In this document: one piece after another, positions 30,737 through 38,347 of the stretch | Layout: every line of letters starts with the position of its first letter | Position numbering within the stretch: position 1 is the stretch's first letter | Origin: Prochlorococcus sp. AG-436-C13 | Lineage (GTDB): Bacteria; Cyanobacteriota; Cyanobacteriia; PCC-6307; Cyanobiaceae | Direction: 5' to 3' | Length of the DNA: 44,736 bases | NCBI GenBank assembly: GCA_003212695.1 | Contig: QCPC01000013.1 | Location: 1 to 44,736 of the forward strand | Position numbers and translations under genes: made by a program | Notes under the pieces: generated by a model | What the model was told of the DNA's origin: nothing | Databases searched by the model: none | What the model saw: the letters and a program-made list of their open reading frames with translations, nothing else

Positions 30737-31345
30737 ATGTCACCCGAAAATCAATCTCGTTTAACACGTAGACGGAGCTCAGCAGGACCAGTTCCTCCTA
30801 GAAGGCCATTAGGTAATTCATCTGCTATGGATAGTCGCCAAGGTCCTAGACCGACCTTTTTGACTCTTAGAGATCATGGCAAAGTATATGTTGCTGATTT
30901 GCCAAACCTTTCTGATGGTCAATTGGCTCACATTTTTAAAGAGGCAGAAGAAGTTTTAACTAGCCTTGAAAGACGCATTAATGATTTAGAAGGCGATACT
31001 GCTAATCAAGATAATGACACTTTGATCAAAGCTTCTACCAAGCATGAGGTTACTCTTAGATTTATTAGAGCGATTGAAGCTGAGCAGGATCATAGACGCA
31101 ATAATCCTGCCCTAAAAGATGCTGCTACAGAATCTTTGCCAAGAACCTTTCTTGAGGTTGCACGTCATCGTTTGCCTGGAGCAACCTTTGATTCATTATT
31201 GAGGGAAGCTTTAGAAGCTTGTTCTAAAGAAGAAGATGCGAAGAATGCTCCTCCTGAAGAAGTTGTAAAAGATAATGAACCACCTTTGAAAATTGTAGAT
31301 TTACCTTCTTCATCAAAAGCCCCTACAGTTCTGATAACTGAATAA
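30737..31345 (+). CDS. Conserved hypothetical protein
   Basis: A 202-aa protein I cannot assign. The first 35 residues are basic and Pro/Ser-rich (LTRRRSSAGPVPPRRPLGN) and likely disordered. A compact core follows (TFLTLRDHGKVYVADLPNLS) with a coiled-coil-like helix around AHIFKEAEEVLTSLERRIND. The tail after residue 165 is acidic and low-complexity. No catalytic motif or membrane segment is visible. A good promoter lies upstream and the 52-aa Cys-rich gene follows 29 bp after its stop. Confidence 0.75.
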   Translation: MSPENQSRLTRRRSSAGPVPPRRPLGNSSAMDSRQGPRPTFLTLRDHGKVYVADLPNLSDGQLAHIFKEAEEVLTSLERRINDLEGDTANQDNDTLIKASTKHEVTLRFIRAIEAEQDHRRNNPALKDAATESLPRTFLEVARHRLPGATFDSLLREALEACSKEEDAKNAPPEEVVKDNEPPLKIVDLPSSSKAPTVLITE

Positions 31346-31374
31346 AGAGAATAAATTGACTTAGTTTTAGCTAA

Positions 31375-31533
31375 ATGGATTCTAATAATTCTAGAGACTT
31401 AAATAGTTGGGAACGAGAACTAATTATTATAGAAAATGAAGAAGACAATAAAATACTTTGCATTCACTGTAAAAGAACGAAATCAAACAAACTTTCTTGT
31501 TTAGGAATGTGTGTTGCAGATAGCGAGTATTGA
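31375..31533 (+). CDS. 52-aa Cys-rich small protein, probable zinc-binding
   Basis: An ATG at 31375 opens 52 codons ending TGA. After an acidic N-terminus (LIIIENEEDNK) the last 24 residues contain two Cys pairs: CIHCKRT (Cys29, Cys32) and CLGMCVADSEY (Cys42, Cys46). C-X2-C plus C-X4-C is a plausible zinc-ribbon-like site. From memory, marine picocyanobacteria carry small proteins with a similar CVADS-Y ending. It lies 29 bp after the hypothetical gene on the same strand, so co-transcription is likely. Function unknown. Confidence 0.6.
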   Translation: MDSNNSRDLNSWERELIIIENEEDNKILCIHCKRTKSNKLSCLGMCVADSEY

Positions 31534-31610
31534 ATAATTTTTATATATCTAACTTATTTGTTAATTATTATATATTAATTAAATATATAATAATAATTGT
31601 ACTAATTAAC

Positions 31611-31739
31611 TTAACCGGAGAATGGGAAGAAAACTTTTTCGAAGCCAATTAATGCTCCTAGTGAGGCTATAATTACTGCTGAAACTTGAACTACTCCGAA
31701 AAGAGAGTATAGGTTGTCCTGAGGCTGTACTTTTGGCAT
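31611..31739 (-). CDS. 42-aa single-span membrane protein candidate
   Basis: Minus-strand ATG at 31739, stop at 31611. The sequence starts MPKVQPQDNLYSLFGVVQ, continues through a hydrophobic stretch (about residues 11-32, VSAVIIASLGALIGF) and ends EKVFFPFSG. Size and layout resemble the small subunits of photosynthetic complexes, but it does not match any one I know (PsbX, PsaM, PetM and PetN were considered). No Shine-Dalgarno is evident, which is common in this genome. It is the only protein-like frame in this interval on either strand. Confidence 0.5.
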   Translation of the reverse strand: MPKVQPQDNLYSLFGVVQVSAVIIASLGALIGFEKVFFPFSG

Positions 31740-31913
31740 GATTTAGATTTATTTGAATCTGACTATATAAGATTAGTTAAAATAAGGCTATTAATCTTTA
31801 CAATCTATAAGTATTAATTGAAAATAAGTTGATTTAAAAATGAGTATTACTTTACTTGATTAAGAATTTTGCATATTTAGAGAACGAATATCCAACTACC
31901 TAATTAATTATAT

Positions 31914-32027
31914 TTATGGATTAACTGCTTTGACATGGTTTTTGACCTCAGATTTTTTTATATAAGCTTTGAGCAGAAATACTTTTGCTTTTTCTCTCGC
32001 AAGACCAATTCTTTTAGTTGCTTGCAT
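31914..32027 (-). CDS. 37-aa basic open frame, doubtful
   Basis: ATG at 32027 to TAA at 31914. The peptide is strongly basic (MQATKRIGLAREKAKVFLLK), with an amphipathic-helix look and no Cys. A TTG six codons upstream could extend it. It is divergent from the Yfr1 RNA, whose 5' end lies about 70 bp away. It may be a real small protein or a chance frame. Confidence 0.25.
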   Translation of the reverse strand: MQATKRIGLAREKAKVFLLKAYIKKSEVKNHVKAVNP

Positions 32028-32060
32028 AAATGAGTTTATTTTCAAATGTATGTATGTTTT

Positions 32061-32091
32061 TTGAATGACATGTTAACTGTCTTGGTATAGA
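32061..32091 (+). promoter_or_regulatory. Predicted promoter of Yfr1
   Basis: TTGAAT (32061-32066) and TATAGA (32086-32091) with a 19-base spacer, placing transcription start near 32098, exactly at the base of the Yfr1 5' stem. The spacer is slightly long but the -10 is good. Confidence 0.5.
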
Positions 32092-32097
32092 GTAAAA

Positions 32098-32157
32098 GTG
32101 GACACTCCTCACACAACTGTCCAATGGAGCGCTGCTCGTTGAGGGCGCTCTTTTTTC
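32098..32157 (+). ncRNA. yfr1: Small regulatory RNA Yfr1
   Basis: About 60 nt. It contains ACTCCTCACAC (32104-32114), the ultraconserved motif of the cyanobacterial sRNA Yfr1, in a 13-nt loop closed by TGGACA/TGTCCA (32099-32104 with 32118-32123). A Rho-independent terminator follows: GAGCGC (32127-32132) with GCGCTC (32145-32150), an inner CTC/GAG pair, then six T. Known Yfr1 acts by pairing its motif with the ribosome-binding regions of target mRNAs, including porin-like messages. No protein is encoded. Confidence 0.9.
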
Positions 32158-32367
32158 TTGTCTTGTTGAGTTTTATGCAAAGCAAAAAAAATTCCTAAAA
32201 ATCTATAATTTTGACCAATGATCATATAACCGTTAGTTTGTAAGCAATTTCAGATACTTGTTGAAAGAAAATTAATGATGTTTTTTTATTGTTGCGGGCA
32301 AAAATTTTGTTAATTAGCCTTCTACAAAGGCTGCTCTATTTCAAAAATATTGTGATATTTGGTAAGA

Positions 32368-32438
32368 AGGCGGCACCCAGATTCGAACTGGGGATAAAGG
32401 ATTTGCAATCCTCTGCCTTACCGCTTGGCCATGCCGCC
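32368..32438 (-). tRNA. tRNA-Cys (anticodon GCA)
   Basis: A complete 71-nt cloverleaf on the minus strand: acceptor GGCGGCA/TGCCGCC, anticodon stem AGGAT/ATCCT with loop TTGCAAA (anticodon GCA), T arm CCCAG TTCGAAT CTGGG, discriminator U, CCA not encoded. Its 5' end is 9 bp from the ATG of the divergent LpxB-like gene, so its promoter must lie inside that coding sequence. Confidence 0.98.
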
Positions 32439-32447
32439 GATGAAGTA

Positions 32448-33713
32448 ATGAGATCTACTCCTTTGGATCGTATCAGTCAGAAGTATAAAAATGTCTTAGT
32501 GCTATCGAATGGTCATGGGGAAGATTTGATTGCACTTAAAATAATAGAGGCTTTGCATTACCTTCAGCCTGAATTAAAACTTGAAGTACTTCCTTTGGTT
32601 GGAGAAGGAAGAGCGTTTAGAAGTGCGATTAAAGAAAGATGGCTGCAAAAAATAGGAATTGCTAAGCGTTTACCAAGTGGTGGATTTAGTAATCAAAGCT
32701 TAAAAGGACTATTGGGAGATATCTCTGTAGGACTTATTAGTGATCTTTTAAAAAATTGGTTTGTAATAAGAAGAGCTGTTACTAAGCAAAGATGTTTTCT
32801 TCTTGCTGTGGGTGACTTATTGCCATTATTTTTTGCTTGGGGCTCTGGAGCAGAATATGGATTTATAGGTACTCCAAAAAGCGATTACACATGGAGAACT
32901 GCTCAAGGATCATCATTTAGTGATTACTATCATTGCATGAAAGGAACTGAGTGGGATCCTTGGGAATGGAGTTTGATGAAGGTTAATAGATGCAAATTAG
33001 TTGCTGTTAGAGATAAGTTAACTTCACGAGGACTTAAAAAAAAAGGGGTTAAAGCAGTATCTCTAGGTAATCCAATGATGGATGGATTCAAGTCTTTTCA
33101 GTGTCCTTTGAGTTTAGAAAAATCCAGACGCCTCATACTTTTATGTGGAAGTCGAATGCCAGAAGCAAAAACTAATTTCTTAAGATTGATGACTGCTTTA
33201 GAATATGTTGAAAACGAGTCTTCAATTTCGCTACTTGTAGCACTTGGTTCGGAGCCTTCTGTATTGGAAATAGAGGACTCTTTAATCGATTTAGGATATA
33301 AACAACAAATCTTTTTTGAAAAGAAATTATTGGCTGACTCATCATTTAGTAAAGGTAATTTACAGATTTTCCTTGGAGCCAATAAATTCTTTCAATGGTC
33401 CAGTATTGCCGAACTGGGTCTTGCTAATGCTGGCACTGCCACTGAACAACTTGTAGGACTTGGAGTTCCTTGTGTATCTTTGCCTGGGGAAGGTCCTCAA
33501 TTTAAATATGGCTTTGCTAAGCGACAAAGTCGTCTTTTAGGTGGGAGCGTAATTCCTTGTATTAATGTTAGAAATATGGCCGAAACTGTTGATTTATTAC
33601 TTAGAAATGAAAAGTTAAGAGTTTCATTGTCTTTAGTAGGTAAAGACCGAATGGGATTAGCAGGAGGAAGTCAAAATTTGGCAAAATTCATTTTAAATAT
33701 TATGAGTATTTAA
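32448..33713 (+). CDS. Lipid-A-disaccharide synthase-related protein (cyanobacterial LpxB-like)
   Basis: A 421-aa GT-B-like protein related to LpxB, matching from memory the cyanobacterial lipid-A-disaccharide-synthase-related family (TIGR03492). Features are NVLVLSNGHGEDLIALKI at the N-terminus, AVGDLLPLFFAWGSG, LLCGSRMPEAKTN, and the C-terminal nucleotide-sugar region LGLANAGTATEQLVGLGVP followed by LPGEGPQF. The open frame extends 53 codons upstream, but that part is antisense tRNA-Cys and is not coding; I start at the ATG at 32448 (MRSTPLDR). The substrate is not known, and it is distinct from true LpxB. Confidence 0.82.
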   Translation: MRSTPLDRISQKYKNVLVLSNGHGEDLIALKIIEALHYLQPELKLEVLPLVGEGRAFRSAIKERWLQKIGIAKRLPSGGFSNQSLKGLLGDISVGLISDLLKNWFVIRRAVTKQRCFLLAVGDLLPLFFAWGSGAEYGFIGTPKSDYTWRTAQGSSFSDYYHCMKGTEWDPWEWSLMKVNRCKLVAVRDKLTSRGLKKKGVKAVSLGNPMMDGFKSFQCPLSLEKSRRLILLCGSRMPEAKTNFLRLMTALEYVENESSISLLVALGSEPSVLEIEDSLIDLGYKQQIFFEKKLLADSSFSKGNLQIFLGANKFFQWSSIAELGLANAGTATEQLVGLGVPCVSLPGEGPQFKYGFAKRQSRLLGGSVIPCINVRNMAETVDLLLRNEKLRVSLSLVGKDRMGLAGGSQNLAKFILNIMSI

Positions 33714-33768
33714 CTAATAATTTGAACTTATTTAGAATAAGCTAGAAACCTAGATTTTATTTTCCAAT

Positions 33769-34038
33769 ATGTCCAGAATTGATGATCATGGTTATTTAAA
33801 GGTATGTGCCCAATTAGCATCTTGCTTAACTATTAGTATTGCGGCTGCAAAAAAGAAAATTGATCTTGCATGCGCTTCAAAAGGTGTTAGAGATATATCT
33901 TCTAGAAAAAAAATAGCTGAAAAACTCTTAAGAGATGCTAAGAAGAATTCTCTAAAAGAAGGAGATTCTATAACTAATCAGTTAGATAATTTACTGGAAG
34001 CACTTGCAGAGGATGAGAATTTTATGGTTGAAGATTAA
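33769..34038 (+). CDS. Small hypothetical protein
   Basis: An 89-aa soluble helical protein: DHGYLKVCAQLASCLTISI, a basic middle (AAAKKKIDLACASKGVRDIS; KKIAEKLLRDAKKN) and an acidic end (ALAEDENFMVED). I do not recognise it. It begins 55 bp after the LpxB-like gene and its stop overlaps the RNase D stop on the other strand by 4 bases. Confidence 0.7.
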   Translation: MSRIDDHGYLKVCAQLASCLTISIAAAKKKIDLACASKGVRDISSRKKIAEKLLRDAKKNSLKEGDSITNQLDNLLEALAEDENFMVED

Positions 34039-34679
34039 TGGTCAAAAATGTTTTGAAATCTTAATAAGTCTAATTCACATATTACCGGAATACATTCAAA
34101 ACACTTATTTGCTATTTCCCATCTATCTTCTCTTATCAATATTTCTTTTAGTTTGCTTTTTGCCTGGATAAGATATCTTACGTCATTAGCAGCATATTCC
34201 AATTGCTTCTCAGATAAATTATCTATATTCCCCCAGTCACTGCTTTGAGATTGTTTATCTAGCTCTACTCCAACAAGTTCAAGTATAACTTCTTTCAAAC
34301 CATGCTTAGGAGAATAACTTCTACCTATTTTACTTGCTATTTTTGTGCAGAAAATAGAATTTACTTGAATATTTAGATTACTTTTAAAAGCAGAAACATC
34401 GAATCTTGCAAAATGAAAAACTTTCTCAATTGCAGGATTCTCCATTATCTTTTTTAGATTAGGAGAGCTTTTTTGGCCTTTATTGATTTTGATACAAATA
34501 ACATTATCTTTGTGATCACAAACTTGCACAAGACATAGTCTATCTCTCCCGTGAATTAGTCCCATAGCTTCTGTATCAACTCCTAAGGATGATTGACTAG
34601 ATAAATATTGTGTGCTTGATTCGTCTATGTCTCCTTTGAAGACCTTGAAACTAGCTGGTTTTTTAGTAAAATTCTTCAT
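34035..34679 (-). CDS. rnd: Ribonuclease D-like 3'-5' exonuclease
   Basis: A DEDDy exonuclease acting on RNA 3' ends such as tRNA precursors. All four acidic positions are visible: Asp and Glu in LGVDTEAMGL, Asp in VFHFARFDVSAF and Tyr/Asp in YAANDVRYLIQAK. At 214 aa it is the short cyanobacterial form without HRDC domains. The ATG at 34679 (MKNFTKK) is preferred over a GTG seven codons upstream. The product would process tRNAs that, like the two here, do not encode CCA. Confidence 0.9.
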   Translation of the reverse strand: MKNFTKKPASFKVFKGDIDESSTQYLSSQSSLGVDTEAMGLIHGRDRLCLVQVCDHKDNVICIKINKGQKSSPNLKKIMENPAIEKVFHFARFDVSAFKSNLNIQVNSIFCTKIASKIGRSYSPKHGLKEVILELVGVELDKQSQSSDWGNIDNLSEKQLEYAANDVRYLIQAKSKLKEILIREDRWEIANKCFECIPVICELDLLRFQNIFDH

Positions 34680-34835
34680 AGTTGATGATTTTAATACCAC
34701 TTAAGACAATTTGCACAAATCAAATTTCTTAATAGCTTTTCTATTTTATTTTTAAAATATTTATAAATCATTTCCCCTCTTTTAATATTAAAGTTTAAAA
34801 ATGAATTTAAATTCGAATTACTAGATGGTTTAGAA

Positions 34836-35393
34836 ATGCAATTTTCATATTACTCCACCTTTATTTTAACTTTATTGTTAGCCATAGGATTAGGTTTTTT
34901 CCTTAGAGCTGCAAGTAAAGATAGAACAACTGTTATAGAAATATCTTCACCTTTACCTCCAATTGAAGTATTAGATGGTATTAGCCTTTGGTTGGAAGAA
35001 AGAGGATGGAGAAAAGAAGGTGGGGATTTTGAACTAAAAATTATTCGATTTGTTGGAAATGTTTCTTCTAGTATGGTTTTGGCAATTTTTCTTTCGATAT
35101 TGTGTGGCTTAGGAGCTACTTGTTTGGGGTTGGTAATTTGTCAGTTTTATCCTTTTCTGAATTGGTGGCCATTGACACTTGCATTCATTGGGCCTCTGGC
35201 AGGTTTCTTTTATAGATCAAAGGCTTCTAGATTAGAGTCTTTTGAAATTAGGCTAATAAGTTCTGCTAATAATGCCAGAACGCAACTTCGCATAAGGGCA
35301 CATCGTGATGAATTAATTGTATTAGATAAAGAACTCTCTAATAGATTTAAGTTGGCTAGTGATACTTCTTCTCTAACTTCTTCTCCTATTTGA
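34836..35393 (+). CDS. Membrane protein, cofactor assembly of complex C subunit B (CCB2/CCB4)-like
   Basis: A 185-aa protein with an N-terminal membrane span (about 5-23), then a soluble stretch with GISLWLEERGWRK, two close spans (about 78-102 and 110-126) and a C-terminal part with LRIRAHRDELIVLDKEL. The order and the RAHRDEL motif recall the CCB2/CCB4 family, which attaches the covalent heme ci to cytochrome b6. The match is by memory only. The next gene overlaps or nearly abuts its stop, so the two are co-transcribed. Confidence 0.65.
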   Translation: MQFSYYSTFILTLLLAIGLGFFLRAASKDRTTVIEISSPLPPIEVLDGISLWLEERGWRKEGGDFELKIIRFVGNVSSSMVLAIFLSILCGLGATCLGLVICQFYPFLNWWPLTLAFIGPLAGFFYRSKASRLESFEIRLISSANNARTQLRIRAHRDELIVLDKELSNRFKLASDTSSLTSSPI

Positions 35394-35398
35394 TAATA

Positions 35399-36208
35399 AT
35401 GTTTTGCAATATAAAATTTTTAACTAAATATTTTATATTCTTATTACTTTTACTTTCTCAATTTATAGGTTTCTCACCATATTTATCTGAAGTAATTGAT
35501 GATGAATTATTAGGTAGGAGAGTAAATAAAAATGCCAAATGGATTGGTAATAAAAGAGTTTCTCCTTCAATTCCTATCCTAATAATGGCTGGACATGCAG
35601 ATGCTCAAAATATTCAGGGTGAGGGAACACGTGGAGAGGCTGTTAGTTTAAAAGGCTCTCAGCCAATGGATTCAATGATGACTGATGAACTGTTTTGGAA
35701 TTTAAAAATTACAGATGCTGTTGTTAAAATTGGTCAAAAAGAGGGTTTAGATATTAGTTCTTATGATCCTGGAATTAGAAGTATTCTTGATGAAAATGAT
35801 CCTAAAACTAATTGGTCAGTAGGTTCTAAGTATTCAGAAAAAGGATTTTATGTCCTAGAAATTCACTTTGACTCATATGGAAAGCATGGTCTAGGTTCAG
35901 GATTAATTCCTCCTATTACAAAGAATTTAAATAATATAGATGAAGCACTTGCCCAAAGTTTCGGACGCTATCCACTTTTTTTTAGAGGAGGTCTAGGTGC
36001 TGCGCGAAGACAAATAAGAATTCTTGAAATCGGTAAATTAGAAGGTGAACTTGAGAAAAATTTGCGAAATATTCAAACAAGAGAAATGACTATTTCCCTA
36101 ATTGCTTATCGAATAGTTAATTCAATAAAAAGTGGAATAAATAAAGATTTATCTGTTAATCCAATGCTCCAAGAGGGAGACATTTTTCTTCTAGGGTCTT
36201 ATCAGTAA
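35399..36208 (+). CDS. Exported N-acetylmuramoyl-L-alanine amidase-like protein (Amidase_3 fold)
   Basis: A 269-aa protein with a hydrophobic signal or anchor at residues 8-27. The body lines up with Amidase_3 zinc hydrolases: His66 in [10 protein letters not shown] for the usual D-G-H-G, Glu97 in [13 protein letters not shown] for the second ligand, His156 in LEIHFDSYG for the third, and Glu210 in [10 protein letters not shown] for the catalytic Glu of the usual E-x-G-F-L-S-N. Sequence around the ligands departs from standard amidases, so its substrate may differ from typical peptidoglycan. Start is the ATG at 35399; a TTG at 35390 is possible. Its last 53 bases overlap convergent hemF. Confidence 0.6.
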   Translation: MFCNIKFLTKYFIFLLLLLSQFIGFSPYLSEVIDDELLGRRVNKNAKWIGNKRVSPSIPILIMAGHADAQNIQGEGTRGEAVSLKGSQPMDSMMTDELFWNLKITDAVVKIGQKEGLDISSYDPGIRSILDENDPKTNWSVGSKYSEKGFYVLEIHFDSYGKHGLGSGLIPPITKNLNNIDEALAQSFGRYPLFFRGGLGAARRQIRILEIGKLEGELEKNLRNIQTREMTISLIAYRIVNSIKSGINKDLSVNPMLQEGDIFLLGSYQ

Positions 36209-37196
36209 ACCATTCTTGTGGTCTAGTGAAAACCTCTGTTAGTAAAGCTTCTCTTGAGCCTATTGGAGCTTGGAACCCGTATTCCCATCTTGCGAGGGGA
36301 GGCAATGACATAAGTATTGATTCGGTTCTTCCATTTGTCTGAAGACCAAAAATTGTTCCTCTATCCCAAACTAAATTAAATTCAACGTATCTTCCACGTC
36401 TATAAAGTTGAAATTCTCTTTGACTATCACTAAAACTTTGATTATGACGTTTTTCAATAATTGGAGCATAAGATGGCAAGAATGCTTGTCCGCAGGACTT
36501 GGCTAACGAAAAAAGTTCTTCCCAAGAAAGTTTTTTGGCTCCAATTTCTTTAGATTTAAGTGCAGCTTTGCCATTGGAATTTTGACCTTTGTAGAGAGAT
36601 CCAGAACCATCTTGATAATCGAAAAATATTCCGCCTACTCCTCGGCTTTCATTTCGGTGTTTTAAAAAAAAATATTCATCACACCAAGGTTTGAAAACCT
36701 TGTGAAGTTCTGGATTTATTGAGTCGCATGCTTCTTTATGAATTTTGTGAAAATGTCTAGTATCACTTAAATATGGATAAAAAGGAGTTAAATCTGCTCC
36801 ACCTCCAAACCACCAAACTGGACCAGCCTCAAAGTATCGATAATTTAAATGAACTGTAGGTATATAAGGATTTTTAGGGTGTAATACCATAGAAGTTCCC
36901 GTCGCAAACCATTTGTGGCCTTTTGCTTCGGGTCTTTGGTTGATTATTGACGATGGCAATGCATCTCCTTGAACTTCTGAAAAATTCACTCCACCTTGTT
37001 CAAAAACTCTCCCTTCTTGCATAACTCTGGATTTACCTCCTCCCCCTTCTGGTCTGTCCCAAGTTTCTTCTTGGAACTTACCTTTACCATCTATTGCCTC
37101 TAGTCCTCTGCAAATTTCCTCTTGAAGGCCTATTAATAAAGCTTTTGCTTTACTTCTAGAATTTGAAGGAGGAATAGTGAGAGATTCTGAGACCAC
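36156..37196 (-). CDS. hemF: Oxygen-dependent coproporphyrinogen III oxidase
   Basis: Decarboxylates coproporphyrinogen III to protoporphyrinogen IX, on the shared path to heme and chlorophyll. It is 346 aa. Visible motifs are [79 protein letters not shown] and [20 protein letters not shown] (each part shown within 20 residues or slightly trimmed in sequence). The C-terminal 15 residues extend past the usual RPQEW end and are the part overlapping the amidase-like gene. Confidence 0.96.
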   Translation of the reverse strand: MVSESLTIPPSNSRSKAKALLIGLQEEICRGLEAIDGKGKFQEETWDRPEGGGGKSRVMQEGRVFEQGGVNFSEVQGDALPSSIINQRPEAKGHKWFATGTSMVLHPKNPYIPTVHLNYRYFEAGPVWWFGGGADLTPFYPYLSDTRHFHKIHKEACDSINPELHKVFKPWCDEYFFLKHRNESRGVGGIFFDYQDGSGSLYKGQNSNGKAALKSKEIGAKKLSWEELFSLAKSCGQAFLPSYAPIIEKRHNQSFSDSQREFQLYRRGRYVEFNLVWDRGTIFGLQTNGRTESILMSLPPLARWEYGFQAPIGSREALLTEVFTRPQEWFTDKTLEEKCLPLGALD

Positions 37197-37275
37197 GGTT
37201 TTATTTTTATTTACTATCCGAGGCTAAGTCATAGAGAACCCATCATTAGTATTAAGAAAAGAATTTTCTAAAATT

Positions 37276-38340
37276 ATGATGTCAGAAGAGGAGGCAGTAA
37301 AATTATTATCTTCTATAAGGGATTCTGGAAGTAATAGGACTTTATTAGAACTAGGTTGGTTTGATCAGATTTCTGTAAAAGCTTCGAAAGTAATTGTTCG
37401 ATTGAAACTTCCAAGTTTTGCTCAAACTCAAAGAGATCGAATTGTTGAAGAAACTAAAAGTGCTTTTAAGGGAATTAATGATATATCTAGTGTTCAGATT
37501 GAGTTAAGCAATTCATCCAATCAAGGGGAAATTGGGAATAATGGACATGGAGAAGTCGTTTCACTGCAGCCAATACCAGGGGTTAAACAAATTATTGCAG
37601 TAAGTAGTGGGAAAGGCGGTGTAGGTAAAAGTACAGTTGCAGTAAATCTGGCATGTGCACTCTCCCAGCAGGGTTTTAGAGTTGGTTTGCTTGATGCGGA
37701 TATTTATGGTCCAAATACTCCAATAATGCTTGGAGTTTCTAATCAGACTCCTGAAGTAATAGGTAGTGGGGCTGAACAGAAAATTATTCCAATAGAAAGT
37801 TGTGGCATAGCAATGGTTTCAATGGGCTTATTAATTGATGAAGATCAAGCCGTTATTTGGCGAGGTCCTATGCTAAATGGAATTATTAGGCAATTTCTTT
37901 ATCAAGCTAAGTGGGGCCAAAGGGATTTTTTGGTGGTTGATTTACCTCCGGGTACTGGCGATGCTCAAATATCTCTTGCTCAGGCAGTTCCTATGAGTGG
38001 AGTATTAATAGTTACGACACCTCAAAAAGTTTCACTACAAGATTCTCGTAGAGGTTTGGCAATGTTTAAGCAAATGAATATACCTATTCTTGGAATAATA
38101 GAAAATATGTCTTCTTTTATTCCTCCTGATAATCCAGAAAAACAATACAAGTTATTTGGTGAGGGAGGAGGTAAGACTTTAGCTGAAGATAATGGTCTTC
38201 CTTTATTAGCTCAATTACCTTTTGAGATGAGATCTTTTGAAGGAGATGATGAAGGTATGCCTATAGTTCTGCAATCACCCAATTCAAAAACTGCCTTGGC
38301 ATTCCAAGAACTTGTAAATGTTATTTTGAATAACCTATAA
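37276..38340 (+). CDS. mrp: Mrp/NBP35-family ATP-binding Fe-S cluster carrier
   Basis: A 354-aa P-loop ATPase thought to carry and deliver [4Fe-4S] clusters. An N-terminal MIP18-like domain (about 1-75) precedes the deviant Walker A SGKGGVGKST (111-120), DADIYGPNTPIML and VDLPPGTGDAQISL. The CxxC found in E. coli ApbC after the ENMS motif is absent; here the segment reads ENMSSFIPPDNPEKQYKLFG, as in cyanobacterial/HCF101-like proteins. In chloroplasts HCF101 serves photosystem I, which fits the PSI genes psaC and psaD in this window. rodA starts 8 bp downstream. Confidence 0.92.
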   Translation: MMSEEEAVKLLSSIRDSGSNRTLLELGWFDQISVKASKVIVRLKLPSFAQTQRDRIVEETKSAFKGINDISSVQIELSNSSNQGEIGNNGHGEVVSLQPIPGVKQIIAVSSGKGGVGKSTVAVNLACALSQQGFRVGLLDADIYGPNTPIMLGVSNQTPEVIGSGAEQKIIPIESCGIAMVSMGLLIDEDQAVIWRGPMLNGIIRQFLYQAKWGQRDFLVVDLPPGTGDAQISLAQAVPMSGVLIVTTPQKVSLQDSRRGLAMFKQMNIPILGIIENMSSFIPPDNPEKQYKLFGEGGGKTLAEDNGLPLLAQLPFEMRSFEGDDEGMPIVLQSPNSKTALAFQELVNVILNNL

Positions 38341-38347
38341 ATAAATA

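Noticed and set aside
32289-32447. 53-codon N-terminal extension of the LpxB-like protein
   Set aside because: The stretch is the reverse complement of tRNA-Cys plus its flank; the ATG at 32448 gives the family-like start.
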